From a delta proteobacterium MLS_D (GTDB taxonomy: Bacteria; Desulfobacterota; Syntrophia; Syntrophales; UBA2210): 42,411 bases of DNA. The DNA is taken from NCBI GenBank assembly GCA_002030015.1, contig LQBH01000002.1:84396-126806 (forward strand). Direction: 5' to 3'. Below, in pieces: positions 9,024 to 16,655 of the stretch. The notes beneath the pieces are model-generated. The model searched no databases, had not been told where the DNA came from, and saw nothing but the letters and a program-made list of their open reading frames with translations. Made by a program: the position numbers and the translations under genes. Position 1 is the stretch's first letter; the number at the start of each line of letters is the position of its first letter.

Positions 9024-10046
9024 ATGGACAAGGGGAATGCGGACACACTGATCGATGAACGGGGTCGTCCCCGTTTTGGTATTCATTCCGTCCCGCCGTC
9101 GTTATTCAACCTTGAAGATTTCCGACTCTATGGCTCACGGGGTGGGAACTCCCTGTCGAAACGGTTGATCCTCGCGTTTCGAATGAAGCGGTGGCAGTAC
9201 CTTGGTGTGTGCAACGACGACGTTATATTCGGCGTCGCTGTTGTTCGCCTGGGCTACCTGAGCAACCTTTTCGCCTACCTGTTCGACCGACGGACGAGGA
9301 CGATCGACGAGTACAACATTGTCCGGCCGGGAGGAAAATCCGCGGTGTTCCAGGGGACATCACGTTCCGGCACCGTCGCCTTCACGGCGGGACGGTCCTC
9401 TCTTTCAATTATCAACGGACCTTCCACTGTTTCCCTGAAGGGAACCATCGGCGGGAAATTGTCAGTCGACCTTGACTTCCAGAGATACGCGGAACCCCTT
9501 GTATGCCTGACTCGCGTGGGGTTAAAAGGATTCAACTACGCTCACAAGGAAGCGGGATTCGCCGGAAAGGGTAAAATATCCCGCGGCGATACGTCCTGGA
9601 ACATTAATGCCGGGCAATCCTTCGGAGTTCTCGATTACACACTGGGATACCTGTCACGCCACACGTTCTGGAACTGGGCCGCCGGCGGCGGTATCGACAG
9701 TCGGGAAAACCGTGTGGGATTCAATTGCGTCCAGGGCATAAACGAAACCGGATTCACGGAGAACGCCTTCTGGATAAACGGTCGCCTGTTCAAGGTGGAC
9801 GTGGTCCATTTTCGATATGACGACGATGATTTTTTAAAACCCTGGGATATCGCGTCGAACGACGGACGGGTAACGATCCGTTTCGTACCGGAAGGCATCC
9901 GGTCGGCAAACATGCAGGCGGGTCTGTTTACCTCACGCTTCAGTCAGCCTTTCGGCCGTTTTCAGGGATCGCTTCGAGGAAAGGGAATGTCCGTTCAATT
10001 GGCGGATGTCTCCGGTTTTACGGAAGAACACTATGCCCGATGGTAA
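9024..10046 (+). CDS. DUF2804 domain-containing protein
   Basis: This is a protein of 340 residues matching the DUF2804 family: an N-terminal FGIHSVPPSLFNLEDFRLYG and WQYLGVCNDDVIFGVAVVRLGY, then FNYAHKEAGFAGKG and AGQSFGVLDYTLGYLSRHTFWNWA. The family has no established biochemical role; the lipocalin-like beta-rich pattern suggests binding of a hydrophobic ligand, which is inference. No signal peptide is seen. A GGAAGG element lies 11 bases before the ATG. It follows the cytidylate kinase-like gene by 110 bases and precedes the tat promoter, so it probably ends the mla transcription unit. Confidence 0.75.
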   Translation: MDKGNADTLIDERGRPRFGIHSVPPSLFNLEDFRLYGSRGGNSLSKRLILAFRMKRWQYLGVCNDDVIFGVAVVRLGYLSNLFAYLFDRRTRTIDEYNIVRPGGKSAVFQGTSRSGTVAFTAGRSSLSIINGPSTVSLKGTIGGKLSVDLDFQRYAEPLVCLTRVGLKGFNYAHKEAGFAGKGKISRGDTSWNINAGQSFGVLDYTLGYLSRHTFWNWAAGGGIDSRENRVGFNCVQGINETGFTENAFWINGRLFKVDVVHFRYDDDDFLKPWDIASNDGRVTIRFVPEGIRSANMQAGLFTSRFSQPFGRFQGSLRGKGMSVQLADVSGFTEEHYARW

Positions 10047-10067
10047 GGCAAACAGCGGAGAAACAGA

Positions 10068-10097
10068 TTGACAAAGTTCAAGGATTACGTCTATAGT
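10068..10097 (+). promoter_or_regulatory. Sigma70-type promoter of the tat operon
   Basis: TTGACA (10068-10073) and TATAGT (10092-10097) are separated by 18 bases. The ATG of tatA lies 35 bases downstream of the -10 box. Both boxes are close to consensus, and it is the only clear promoter between DUF2804 and tatA. Confidence 0.65.
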
Positions 10098-10131
10098 CTG
10101 CGAATTCGTGACAGAGGAAGGGAAAACCGTC

Positions 10132-10464
10132 ATGTTCGGCATTGGAATGCCAGAGCTTATTGTGATTCTTGTCGTGGCCCTGATAATCATCGGTCCCAAG
10201 AAACTGCCCGACCTGGCCAAGTCGCTGGGCAAGGGGCTGGCGGAATTCCGCAGGGCCACCGATGACGTCAAAGAAGGCTTCCGCGTCGACGATATCAAAA
10301 AAGACGCGGACGGCATAAAAGATTCCCTGTTGCGCGGTGCCCTTTCCAGGGACAAGGAAGCGTCCGGGCGGACCTCCGATCGGAAGAGCGACACCGCGGA
10401 CGGCGGTAACGGTGAAAAAAAGGATGACGACGCGGGCGGCGACAGCGGCGATAAAGTAGAATAA
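10132..10464 (+). CDS. tatA: Sec-independent translocase TatA/TatB-family subunit
   Basis: This is the pore-forming or receptor-type subunit of the twin-arginine translocase, exporting folded proteins across the inner membrane. It starts [21 protein letters not shown], a short membrane helix, then the G-P hinge and an amphipathic helix ([21 protein letters not shown]). The Gly-Pro after the helix is TatB-like, and the length of 110 is between TatA and TatB, so one protein may serve both roles. The tail is charged low-complexity sequence rich in K, D and G. I chose the ATG at 10132 because the upstream GTG at 10108 would add residues in front of the hydrophobic N-terminus. tatC follows. Two Fe-S proteins in this window carry Tat-like signals and are likely clients. 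Confidence 0.88.
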   Translation: MFGIGMPELIVILVVALIIIGPKKLPDLAKSLGKGLAEFRRATDDVKEGFRVDDIKKDADGIKDSLLRGALSRDKEASGRTSDRKSDTADGGNGEKKDDDAGGDSGDKVE

Positions 10465-10539
10465 ACAAGTTCTTTCCATTGCCATGGGGCCCGCGCAAGA
10501 ACAATGCTCCGTGAAGGCGTTTCCGCGTGAATTTCTTCC

Positions 10540-11310
10540 ATGAAAACTAATAATCTCGACGACGAACAAAAAATGCCCCTCACCGATCACCTGGAGGAAC
10601 TGCGGTCGCGGTTCATCAGGGTAATGATCGTCCTCGCCGCGGGATTCGTGGTCTGTTTTCTTTTCAAAGAACGTATTTTCGGGTTTGTCGCGTACCCGCT
10701 CCAATGCGTCATGCCCGAAGGAAGTTCAATGATTTTCACCGGCCTGCCGGAGGCCTTTTTTACCTATTTGAAGGTTTCTCTTTTCGCGTCGCTATTTCTC
10801 ACCAGCCCCTACACTCTTTACCAGACATGGAAATTCGTGTCCCCGGGTCTCTACCCGACGGAACAAAAATATGTGGTGCCTTTCGTGGTGCTTTCCACGC
10901 TTTTCTTCGTGGGAGGGGCGCTTTTTGCCTATTTTCTCGTTTTCCCGCTTGGATTCGCCTTTTTTCTCGCTTTCGCGACCGACTCCATAGCGGCCATGCT
11001 GTCCATGAAGGAATATTTGTCTTTCTCCATGAAGCTGCTCCTTGCGTTCGGCGTCATGTTCGAACTTCCCATATTCATGTTTTTCTCCGCCAAGATCGGT
11101 CTCATAGATTCCGACGTTTTGAAAAAGAACAGGAAATATGCGATACTACTAATATTTATAATCGCAGCAACGCTGACGCCTCCTGACGTGGTGACCCAGA
11201 CAATGATGGCGGTTCCCCTCGTCCTGCTCTACGAACTGAGCCTGTGGGTGGTGAAACTGGCTGAAAGGAAGAAAAAGAGGGGAGTCGCCGATACCGAAGA
11301 CGGCGATTGA
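10540..11310 (+). CDS. tatC: Sec-independent protein translocase TatC
   Basis: This is the polytopic receptor of the twin-arginine translocase, in the inner membrane. The N-terminal MPLTDHLEELRSRFIRV and the SPYTLYQTWKFVSPGLYPTEQKY loop are TatC signatures. The conserved FELPIF segment and six hydrophobic segments are present. Length 256 is typical. It lies 75 bases after tatA and ends just before the PBP gene. The C-terminal tail is lysine-rich. Confidence 0.96.
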   Translation: MKTNNLDDEQKMPLTDHLEELRSRFIRVMIVLAAGFVVCFLFKERIFGFVAYPLQCVMPEGSSMIFTGLPEAFFTYLKVSLFASLFLTSPYTLYQTWKFVSPGLYPTEQKYVVPFVVLSTLFFVGGALFAYFLVFPLGFAFFLAFATDSIAAMLSMKEYLSFSMKLLLAFGVMFELPIFMFFSAKIGLIDSDVLKKNRKYAILLIFIIAATLTPPDVVTQTMMAVPLVLLYELSLWVVKLAERKKKRGVADTEDGD

Positions 11311-11320
11311 CGAAACTGAT

Positions 11321-13729
11321 ATGAGCGGGGGCGCGGAAAATAAAAGAAGTAAGACGGTAAAAAAAAATAAGAAGAAGCTGCTCTTGAAAGCTCTCGCAGT
11401 CTGTTTTATTCTGCTGCTGGCTGCGGCCGGTTCCGCCGCCTGGTTCCTGTACGCCCTTGATCGCGATCTTCCCAGCATACAGCAACTTCGTGATTATCGT
11501 CCCAGCATTATAACCCGTATCTATGCCGATAATGATGAGCTGATCGACGAGTTTTACCTTGAAGATCGAAGGGTCATCAACATAACCGAACTGCCTCCTC
11601 ATGTTGTTCAGGCCTTTGTAGCCGCCGAGGACTCCCGCTTTTTCAGTCACCGCGGCATCGATACTCAGGGTATACTTCGCGCCTTTTACCGTAATCTTCA
11701 GGCGGGGCGGATTGTCCAGGGCGGAAGCACCATAACTCAGCAGGTTGCCAAGTCTCTTTTTCTCACCCCGGAAAAAAGTTATATTCGGAAACTGCGCGAA
11801 GCGATGCTCGCCTTCAAGATCGAGCGCTACCTTAACAAGTATGAAATCCTGAATCTCTACCTGAATCAGATTTACCTCGGTCACGGTACCTACGGGATCG
11901 AAGCGGCTTCGGAACGATATTTCGGGAAAGAGGCGAAGTATCTCACCCTTTCCGAATCGGCCCTTCTGGCGGGGCTGCCCAAGGCGCCGAGCACCTACAG
12001 CCCGCTTTTCCGGCTGGAAAAGGCCCGAAAACGGCAAGTGTATGTGTTGAACAGGATGACAGAGGACGATTATATAACGGAAAGGGAACGCGACGAGGCC
12101 GCCAGCGAACCATTGACCTTCAAAAAGCCGGGCGATTCCCCCAAAATCGCGCCTCACTTCACGGAGATGGTACGGCAGTATCTCCAGTCCACTTACAGCA
12201 GCCGGGTGCTCTACAAAGAGGGCCTTGAGGTCTATACGACGCTGGACGTATCCATGCAGGAAGCAGCCATGGAAGCGATAGAACGGGGACTCAGGGAACT
12301 TGACAAACGGCAGGGCTTTCGCGGCGTGTCGGAGAACATACCCTCCGAACAATTCGAGAGCTTTCTCGATTCCCTGTGGATCGAGCTGGGGAGAGCGGTG
12401 CCCGGGAAGGGGCACGTCGTGCCGGTCCTGGTGACCGGTGTCGATCGCGAAGCGAAAACCCTCACAGTGAGTGTCGGGCCCTATGACGGTACGATGACCC
12501 TGGAAGACATGAAGTGGGCGGCAAAAAACGACCTGGACGATCCGGGTGAACTACTCCATGTCGGAGACGTCGTGCAGGCGAGAGTGATCGAATTGCTGGA
12601 GGATGACAACGGTCAGACCCGCTTCCGGTTCGAGCTGGAGCAGGAACCGGAGGTACAGGGCGCCCTTTTGTCTGTCGATGCCGGGACCGGTGAAATCAAG
12701 GCCATGGTGGGCGGTCGGGATTACGAACAGAGCGAATTCAATCGTGCCGCGCAGGCTGTCAGGCAGCCCGGCTCGGCCTTTAAGCCCTTTATTTACACGG
12801 CGGCCTTCGACCGGGGAATGACACCCTCGACGGTTGTAATGGATACGCCCGTTGTATACCGGGATACACTGGAGGACAGCACCTGGAAGCCCCGTAATTA
12901 CGAAGAAACGTTTCATGGTCCCACGACGCTTCGCACGGCGCTGATCCGTTCCAGGAACCTGGTCACCATCAAGATTCTGAAAGACATGGGCATCGAGTAC
13001 GCCGTCGATTACATACAGAACATGGGAATCACCTCGCCCCTGGCCCGCGACCTTTCGCTGGCCCTGGGCAGTTCGGGAGTAACGCTGTCCGATATGGTCG
13101 CCGGGTTCAGCGTGTTCGCCAACAACGGCGACCGGGTTGAACCCTTTTTCATTCGCAAAGTCGTGGACCGGAGTGGAAACGTTCTCGAAGAAAACCATCC
13201 CGTCGTAAAACGGGTCGTCGATCCGAGGGTCGCCTTCATAACCTGCCATCTGCTGCAGGGGGTCGTGAAGGAAGGAACAGGGTGGAGGATCAGGGTGCTT
13301 AAACGGCCCGTGGCCGGAAAAACGGGAACGACGAACGACCTGAGGGATGCCTGGTTTGTCGGGTTTACTCCTTCGCTGGTAACCGGTGTATGGGTCGGGT
13401 TCGATGATTTCAGACCTCTTGGAAAGTTCGAAACAGGTTCCCGGGCGGCGAGCCCCATATTTCTTTACTTCATGCAAGAAGCCCTCGCCTCAATGCCCGT
13501 TGAGACCTTTAATCCACCCGAGGGCGTCGTCTTCGTCCGCATAGACCCGGAAACAGGTCTGCTCGCGAATCCCGACGACAAAAACAGCGTTTTCGAATGT
13601 TATCTCGAAGGAACGGAGCCCAGTCAAAAGACGGCGCCGAAACGTACCTATCCCGGGCGTCTGACGGAGAGGCCGGGGAACGATCTCGGCTCATTCCTGA
13701 GAAACGAAGGAGAAAGGTCGCTCGAATGA
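11321..13729 (+). CDS. mrcA: Class A penicillin-binding protein 1A (transglycosylase/transpeptidase)
   Basis: This bifunctional peptidoglycan synthase is anchored in the inner membrane with its domains in the periplasm. A short lysine-rich cytoplasmic tail precedes a transmembrane helix at about residues 26-46. The GT51 glycosyltransferase domain has the catalytic glutamate in AAEDSRFFSHRGID and the motif QGGSTITQQVAKSLFL. An OB-like insert lies around residues 310-430. The transpeptidase domain has the active serine 485 in GSAFKP, SRN as the SxN motif, and KTGT at 667-670. Length 802 fits PBP1A. The start is 10 bases after tatC, so it may be in the tat transcription unit. The next promoter begins about 20 bases past its stop. 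Confidence 0.95.
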   Translation: MSGGAENKRSKTVKKNKKKLLLKALAVCFILLLAAAGSAAWFLYALDRDLPSIQQLRDYRPSIITRIYADNDELIDEFYLEDRRVINITELPPHVVQAFVAAEDSRFFSHRGIDTQGILRAFYRNLQAGRIVQGGSTITQQVAKSLFLTPEKSYIRKLREAMLAFKIERYLNKYEILNLYLNQIYLGHGTYGIEAASERYFGKEAKYLTLSESALLAGLPKAPSTYSPLFRLEKARKRQVYVLNRMTEDDYITERERDEAASEPLTFKKPGDSPKIAPHFTEMVRQYLQSTYSSRVLYKEGLEVYTTLDVSMQEAAMEAIERGLRELDKRQGFRGVSENIPSEQFESFLDSLWIELGRAVPGKGHVVPVLVTGVDREAKTLTVSVGPYDGTMTLEDMKWAAKNDLDDPGELLHVGDVVQARVIELLEDDNGQTRFRFELEQEPEVQGALLSVDAGTGEIKAMVGGRDYEQSEFNRAAQAVRQPGSAFKPFIYTAAFDRGMTPSTVVMDTPVVYRDTLEDSTWKPRNYEETFHGPTTLRTALIRSRNLVTIKILKDMGIEYAVDYIQNMGITSPLARDLSLALGSSGVTLSDMVAGFSVFANNGDRVEPFFIRKVVDRSGNVLEENHPVVKRVVDPRVAFITCHLLQGVVKEGTGWRIRVLKRPVAGKTGTTNDLRDAWFVGFTPSLVTGVWVGFDDFRPLGKFETGSRAASPIFLYFMQEALASMPVETFNPPEGVVFVRIDPETGLLANPDDKNSVFECYLEGTEPSQKTAPKRTYPGRLTERPGNDLGSFLRNEGERSLE

Positions 13730-13748
13730 GCACGGGCAATATTTTTTC

Positions 13749-13775
13749 TTGACATTACTTACATCATTGTATAAC
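13749..13775 (+). promoter_or_regulatory. Promoter of the ilvB1 leader transcript
   Basis: TTGACA (13749-13754) and TATAAC (13770-13775) are separated by 15 bases, slightly short but with two good boxes. The site is immediately downstream of the PBP gene and 39 bases before the leader-peptide start, as expected for an attenuator transcript. Confidence 0.6.
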
Positions 13776-13813
13776 AAGGCCAGATCATCACGAGTCACGG
13801 GAGAAAATACGTC

Positions 13814-13903
13814 GTGCGAAACAGATCGGTGGTAGCGGTACTTGCTGAAGTAGTAGAGGTACTCGTCGTAGTACCCTCGGGGACTGCCGCTCGACCGCTC
13901 TGA
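13814..13903 (+). CDS. Valine-rich leader peptide of ilvB1 attenuator
   Basis: This is a 29-residue open frame from GTG at 13814 to TGA at 13901-13903. Residues 6-20 read VVAVLAEVVEVLVVV, with nine valines and two leucines in fifteen codons. A GGGAG ribosome binding site (13799-13803) lies about ten bases upstream. It sits between a promoter and two intrinsic terminators, directly ahead of acetolactate synthase. This is the layout of the E. coli ilvB (IvbL) leader, where ribosome stalling at scarce Val-tRNA permits readthrough. By analogy its translation, not the peptide, is regulatory. The codons GTA and GTC at the end of the run lie inside an RNA hairpin (13856-13878). No isoleucine codons are present. 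Confidence 0.85.
   Translation: MRNRSVVAVLAEVVEVLVVVPSGTAARPL
13856..13878 (+). promoter_or_regulatory. Hairpin within the Val codons of the leader
   Basis: GAGGTACT (13856-13863) pairs with AGTACCCTC (13870-13878) with one bulged C and a six-base loop. It covers leader codons 15-22. A ribosome stalled on the valine codons would prevent it from forming. It is the likely pause or protector hairpin of the attenuator; this role is inferred. Confidence 0.5.
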
Positions 13904-13921
13904 AACGCACCGAATGGATCG

Positions 13922-13955
13922 AGCCGCGGGCCCCGCAAAGCCCGCGGCTTTTTTT
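13922..13955 (+). terminator. Attenuator terminator 1 upstream of ilvB1
   Basis: AGCCGCGGGC pairs perfectly with GCCCGCGGCT around an eight-base loop, and seven Ts follow (13949-13955). It is a textbook intrinsic terminator located after the leader-peptide stop and before ilvB1, so it must be conditionally read through. Confidence 0.85.
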
Positions 13956-13969
13956 ATCGAAAAAGCCGC
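13944..13969 (+). promoter_or_regulatory. Candidate antiterminator linking the two ilvB1 terminators
   Basis: GCGGCTTTTT (13944-13953, the 3' arm and U-tract of terminator 1) is perfectly complementary to AAAAAGCCGC (13960-13969, the 5' arm of terminator 2), with a six-base loop. Forming it would disrupt both terminators at once. The pairing is visible in the sequence; its regulatory use is inferred. Confidence 0.55.
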
Positions 13970-13996
13970 TTCCCACGGAGAAGGCGGCTTTTTTTT
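13960..13996 (+). terminator. Attenuator terminator 2 upstream of ilvB1
   Basis: AAAAAGCCGC-TTC (13960-13972) pairs with GAAGGCGGCTTTTT (13980-13993) with one bulged base; eight Ts run from 13989 to 13996. It stands 28 bases before the ilvB1 start codon. Confidence 0.75.
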
Positions 13997-14024
13997 ATTA
14001 TTTATTACGGACCAGGAGATGATC

Positions 14025-15701
14025 ATGGAAAGAACAGGTGCTGAAATACTTTTGAACACATTGAGTGAAGAGGGAGTCTCAGAAATTTTCGGGTACCCGG
14101 GGGCGAGTACGCTCGCCATTCACGACTGTATAAACGAAACCGGCATCAGGCACCTTCTTGTCAGGCACGAGCAGGCGGCGGCCCATGCCGCGGATGGATA
14201 CGCCCGCGCGACAGGGAAAGTGGGCGTCTGCATCGCCACGTCCGGACCGGGCGCCACGAACCTCGTAACGGGCATCGCGACCGCCTATATGGATTCAACA
14301 CCGATGATCGCATTGACGGGACAGGTCACGACAGGCCTGCTGGGGAGCGACGCTTTCCAGGAAACTGACATCATCGGCATCACCATGCCCATCACGAAGC
14401 ACAGCTTTCTTGTCCAGGATGTCCGGGACATGGCTTCCACGGTGCGCGAGGCCATAAACATCGCCACAAGCGGTCGTCCCGGGCCCGTGGTTATCGACTT
14501 GCCCCGTGACGTTCTGGCCGCGCGCTGCAATGACGACGAAGAGGGCGGCGGGGGCTTTCTGGAACAGCAGGAAATCCATTTCGGCGAGGAAGAACTGCGC
14601 CGCCTGAAGCAGATCGCCCGTCTCCTGAATGAATCGGAACGACCCGTCCTGCTTGTCGGTGGAGGAGTCAAGCTTTCGCAGGCCTTTACGGAACTTGCCG
14701 ACGTTATACAAAAGGGAAATATCCCTTTCGTGACCACCATGATGGGCATCGGGTCGGTGTATACGCCCAACGGGTTCAACCTGGGGCTCATCGGCACTCA
14801 CGGCACGGACCTGGCAAACCGCATAGTGCACCAGTCGGATTTCATTCTTGCCGTGGGAGCGAGATTCAGCGATCGGACCACCTCCGTTATCGAAGAGTTC
14901 GCGCCGCTGGCAACCATCGCCCAGATCGATGTCGATCCCACATCAATCGGGAAAAACATCAAGACGGATATTTCCGTCGTCAGCGATATCCGGGTTGCCC
15001 TGCAGGAATTGCTCGGTCTGGTGACCGAAAAAAAGCGGGAAGACTGGATTGATCGCATAGACAGGGAACGCGAACGTATCGCAAAAGAAGGAAGTGACGA
15101 TGGATGCGGCCCCGCCGGCGAGTGCATCCGGATGGTGCAGGAATGCATGCCCGAAAAAACCATTGCCGTCACCGACGTCGGGTTGAACCAGATATGGGCG
15201 ATCCGCAGCTGGAAAGTGAAGATACCCCGCGGGTTGATAACTCCGGGAGGCCTGGGAACCATGGGTTTCAGCGTCCCCGCTTCCATGGGCGCCAGGATAG
15301 GCGCCATCGACCACGAGGTGGTCGTCTTTACCGGTGACGGGGGATTCTTCATGAACATTCAGGAACTGGCGACTATTGGTTTCTACAATATCCCCGTCAA
15401 GATCGTCGTGTTCAACAACGGCAACCTGGGAATGATCAGGCAGATACAGCATCATTTTTACAATTCGCGGTACCGCGACAGCAGGCTTTCCGATCTGGTT
15501 GATATTACCGAGATAGCAAAAGGATTTGGTATACCGTCGGAAAAGGTTGCCGCCGAAGATCCCCGGAAAGGCATTGAAAAACTGTGCGGTTCCGAGGGCC
15601 CCTTCCTCCTGGAAGTTGTCGTGGACGAGAATAATTACGTCTACCCCATCATTCCTCCGGGAAAATCGAATGTGGAAATGATCTACGGCCGGTCGGAGTA
15701 A
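14025..15701 (+). CDS. ilvB: Acetolactate synthase, catalytic subunit (isozyme 1)
   Basis: This thiamine-diphosphate enzyme makes 2-acetolactate or 2-aceto-2-hydroxybutyrate, the first common step of Val, Leu and Ile synthesis. The catalytic glutamate is in LLVRHEQAAAHAADGYARATG, the central FAD-type domain has VLLVGGGVK, and the ThDP motif runs from TGDGGFFMN to VFNNGNLGM. The frame is open from 13914, but I placed the start at the ATG 14025, six bases after AGGAG (14014-14018); MERTGAEILLNTL is the normal N-terminus. That gives 558 residues, typical. It is controlled by the attenuator just upstream and is followed by its own small subunit. It is one of two divergent large subunits in the window. 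Confidence 0.95.
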   Translation: MERTGAEILLNTLSEEGVSEIFGYPGASTLAIHDCINETGIRHLLVRHEQAAAHAADGYARATGKVGVCIATSGPGATNLVTGIATAYMDSTPMIALTGQVTTGLLGSDAFQETDIIGITMPITKHSFLVQDVRDMASTVREAINIATSGRPGPVVIDLPRDVLAARCNDDEEGGGGFLEQQEIHFGEEELRRLKQIARLLNESERPVLLVGGGVKLSQAFTELADVIQKGNIPFVTTMMGIGSVYTPNGFNLGLIGTHGTDLANRIVHQSDFILAVGARFSDRTTSVIEEFAPLATIAQIDVDPTSIGKNIKTDISVVSDIRVALQELLGLVTEKKREDWIDRIDRERERIAKEGSDDGCGPAGECIRMVQECMPEKTIAVTDVGLNQIWAIRSWKVKIPRGLITPGGLGTMGFSVPASMGARIGAIDHEVVVFTGDGGFFMNIQELATIGFYNIPVKIVVFNNGNLGMIRQIQHHFYNSRYRDSRLSDLVDITEIAKGFGIPSEKVAAEDPRKGIEKLCGSEGPFLLEVVVDENNYVYPIIPPGKSNVEMIYGRSE

Positions 15702-15772
15702 TCGGGAGAATGCGGCGGATGAATCATGGGACCGCCGCTGCGAATAAACGTCGAAAATGAAGGAGCAGGAAC

Positions 15773-16264
15773 GTGAAAAGCGAAGTGAAAGAACATGTCA
15801 TTTCAATGCTCGTCAATAACAGGCCCGGCGTTCTGGCGCGTGTGGCCGGTGTGTTCGGAAGACTCGGCTACAATATCGAAAGCCTTTGCGTTGCCGAAAC
15901 GATTTCTTCCAAGGTATCCCGTATCACGTCGGTGAGCAAGGCCGATCCGGCTTTCACGGAAAAGGTCAAAAAGCAGTTGAACCGCCTTGTGGACGTGATT
16001 TCTGTTGCCGAGCTTGAAGACGATACCTCGGCGAAGCGGGAGATGATGCTCATCGGCATTACGATTGACGAGAAAAATCGTCCTGAACTTTCACGGGCGA
16101 TTACCATGTTCGGATGCACGGTTATCTCCATGAAGGATTCGTACTGTATTCTGCAGGTCGTGGGGAACAGGGGAGACGTGGAAACGGTGCTTAATTTTCT
16201 CACCCCCCTGGGCGTAAAGGACATCGCCCGGACCGGCGCCGTTGCGCTGGAGAGCGGGGCCTGA
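15773..16264 (+). CDS. ilvN: Acetolactate synthase, regulatory subunit (isozyme 1)
   Basis: This small subunit activates the catalytic subunit and usually confers feedback inhibition by valine. It has an N-terminal ACT domain (HVISMLVNNRPGVLARVAGVFGRLGYNIES, residues ~6-75) and the C-terminal IlvN domain (AKREMMLIGI). The 163-residue length is typical. A GTG at 15773 with AGGAG upstream is the start. It is 71 bases downstream of ilvB1 and ends the first unit; a second promoter and leader follow. Whether it pairs only with isozyme 1 is not known. Confidence 0.93.
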   Translation: MKSEVKEHVISMLVNNRPGVLARVAGVFGRLGYNIESLCVAETISSKVSRITSVSKADPAFTEKVKKQLNRLVDVISVAELEDDTSAKREMMLIGITIDEKNRPELSRAITMFGCTVISMKDSYCILQVVGNRGDVETVLNFLTPLGVKDIARTGAVALESGA

Positions 16265-16329
16265 GCGGAGCTTACGGGTAACAGGTTCGCAAAGGCGCCT
16301 TTTCACTGCTTCACGACTTGATTATTATC

Positions 16330-16358
16330 TTGACAGGGTGAGGTTCACCTGCTAGACA
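16330..16358 (+). promoter_or_regulatory. Promoter of the ilvB2 leader transcript
   Basis: TTGACA (16330-16335) and TAGACA (16353-16358) are separated by exactly 17 bases. It lies 65 bases after ilvN1 and 40 bases before the second leader peptide, giving ilvB2N2CD a promoter of their own. Confidence 0.65.
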
Positions 16359-16398
16359 GGGCACGTTACATGATTCGAGATGCGCGAGGTTCATTGCC

Positions 16399-16479
16399 GT
16401 GGTCGTTGAGAACACAATAATAATTATCGGCGTAATTATTATTTCCTCCGCTTACCGGGAGGGCCGGGCGATGGTCTGA
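16399..16479 (+). CDS. Isoleucine-rich leader peptide of ilvB2 attenuator
   Basis: This is a 26-residue frame from GTG at 16399 to TGA at 16477-16479. After a VVE-type start it reads TIIIIGVIIIS: seven isoleucines and a valine in eleven codons, including two rare ATA codons. GAGGT at 16386-16390 is an eight-base-spaced ribosome binding site. A promoter lies upstream and a strong terminator 18 bases after the stop, directly before acetolactate synthase 2. This matches amino-acid attenuation, here tuned to isoleucine supply. The Ile codons themselves form a perfect hairpin (16416-16443). The frame is open further upstream, but no better start codon is present. Confidence 0.83.
   Translation: MVVENTIIIIGVIIISSAYREGRAMV
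16416..16443 (+). promoter_or_regulatory. 11-bp hairpin formed by the Ile codons
   Basis: AATAATAATTA (16416-16426) is the perfect reverse complement of TAATTATTATT (16433-16443), with a six-base loop. Both arms consist of the leader's isoleucine codons, so a stalled ribosome would directly block the structure. A second small hairpin (CCTCC 16445-16449 with GGAGG 16458-16462) follows. GGCCGG (16462-16467) can pair with CCGGCT (16509-16514) in the terminator stem-loop as a possible antiterminator core. Confidence 0.5.
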
Positions 16480-16497
16480 TCTTTGGACATAGAAGAT

Positions 16498-16532
16498 AAA
16501 AACCGCTGCCGGCTCTTCGGCAGCGGTTTTTT
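16498..16532 (+). terminator. Attenuator terminator upstream of ilvB2
   Basis: AAAAACCGCTGCCG (16498-16511) pairs perfectly with CGGCAGCGGTTTTT (16518-16531) around a six-base loop, and the T-run continues to 16532. It lies between the Ile-rich leader and ilvB2, so it must be conditional. Confidence 0.85.
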
Positions 16533-16655
16533 ATTTTCGACGGCATGCGCGGCAGGCGGCATCACCGTCGAAACGCCGTGTGCCCAAGGGAGGGAACGAT
16601 TCTCATGCGGGCGCGACAATATCAATGAAGTTACAGATAGTGAGGAGGTATAATT

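Noticed and set aside
16370-16420. Alternative leader frame starting at ATG 16370
   Set aside because: It encodes a short peptide without Ile or Val runs and stops before the hairpin; the GTG frame at 16399 fits attenuation far better.
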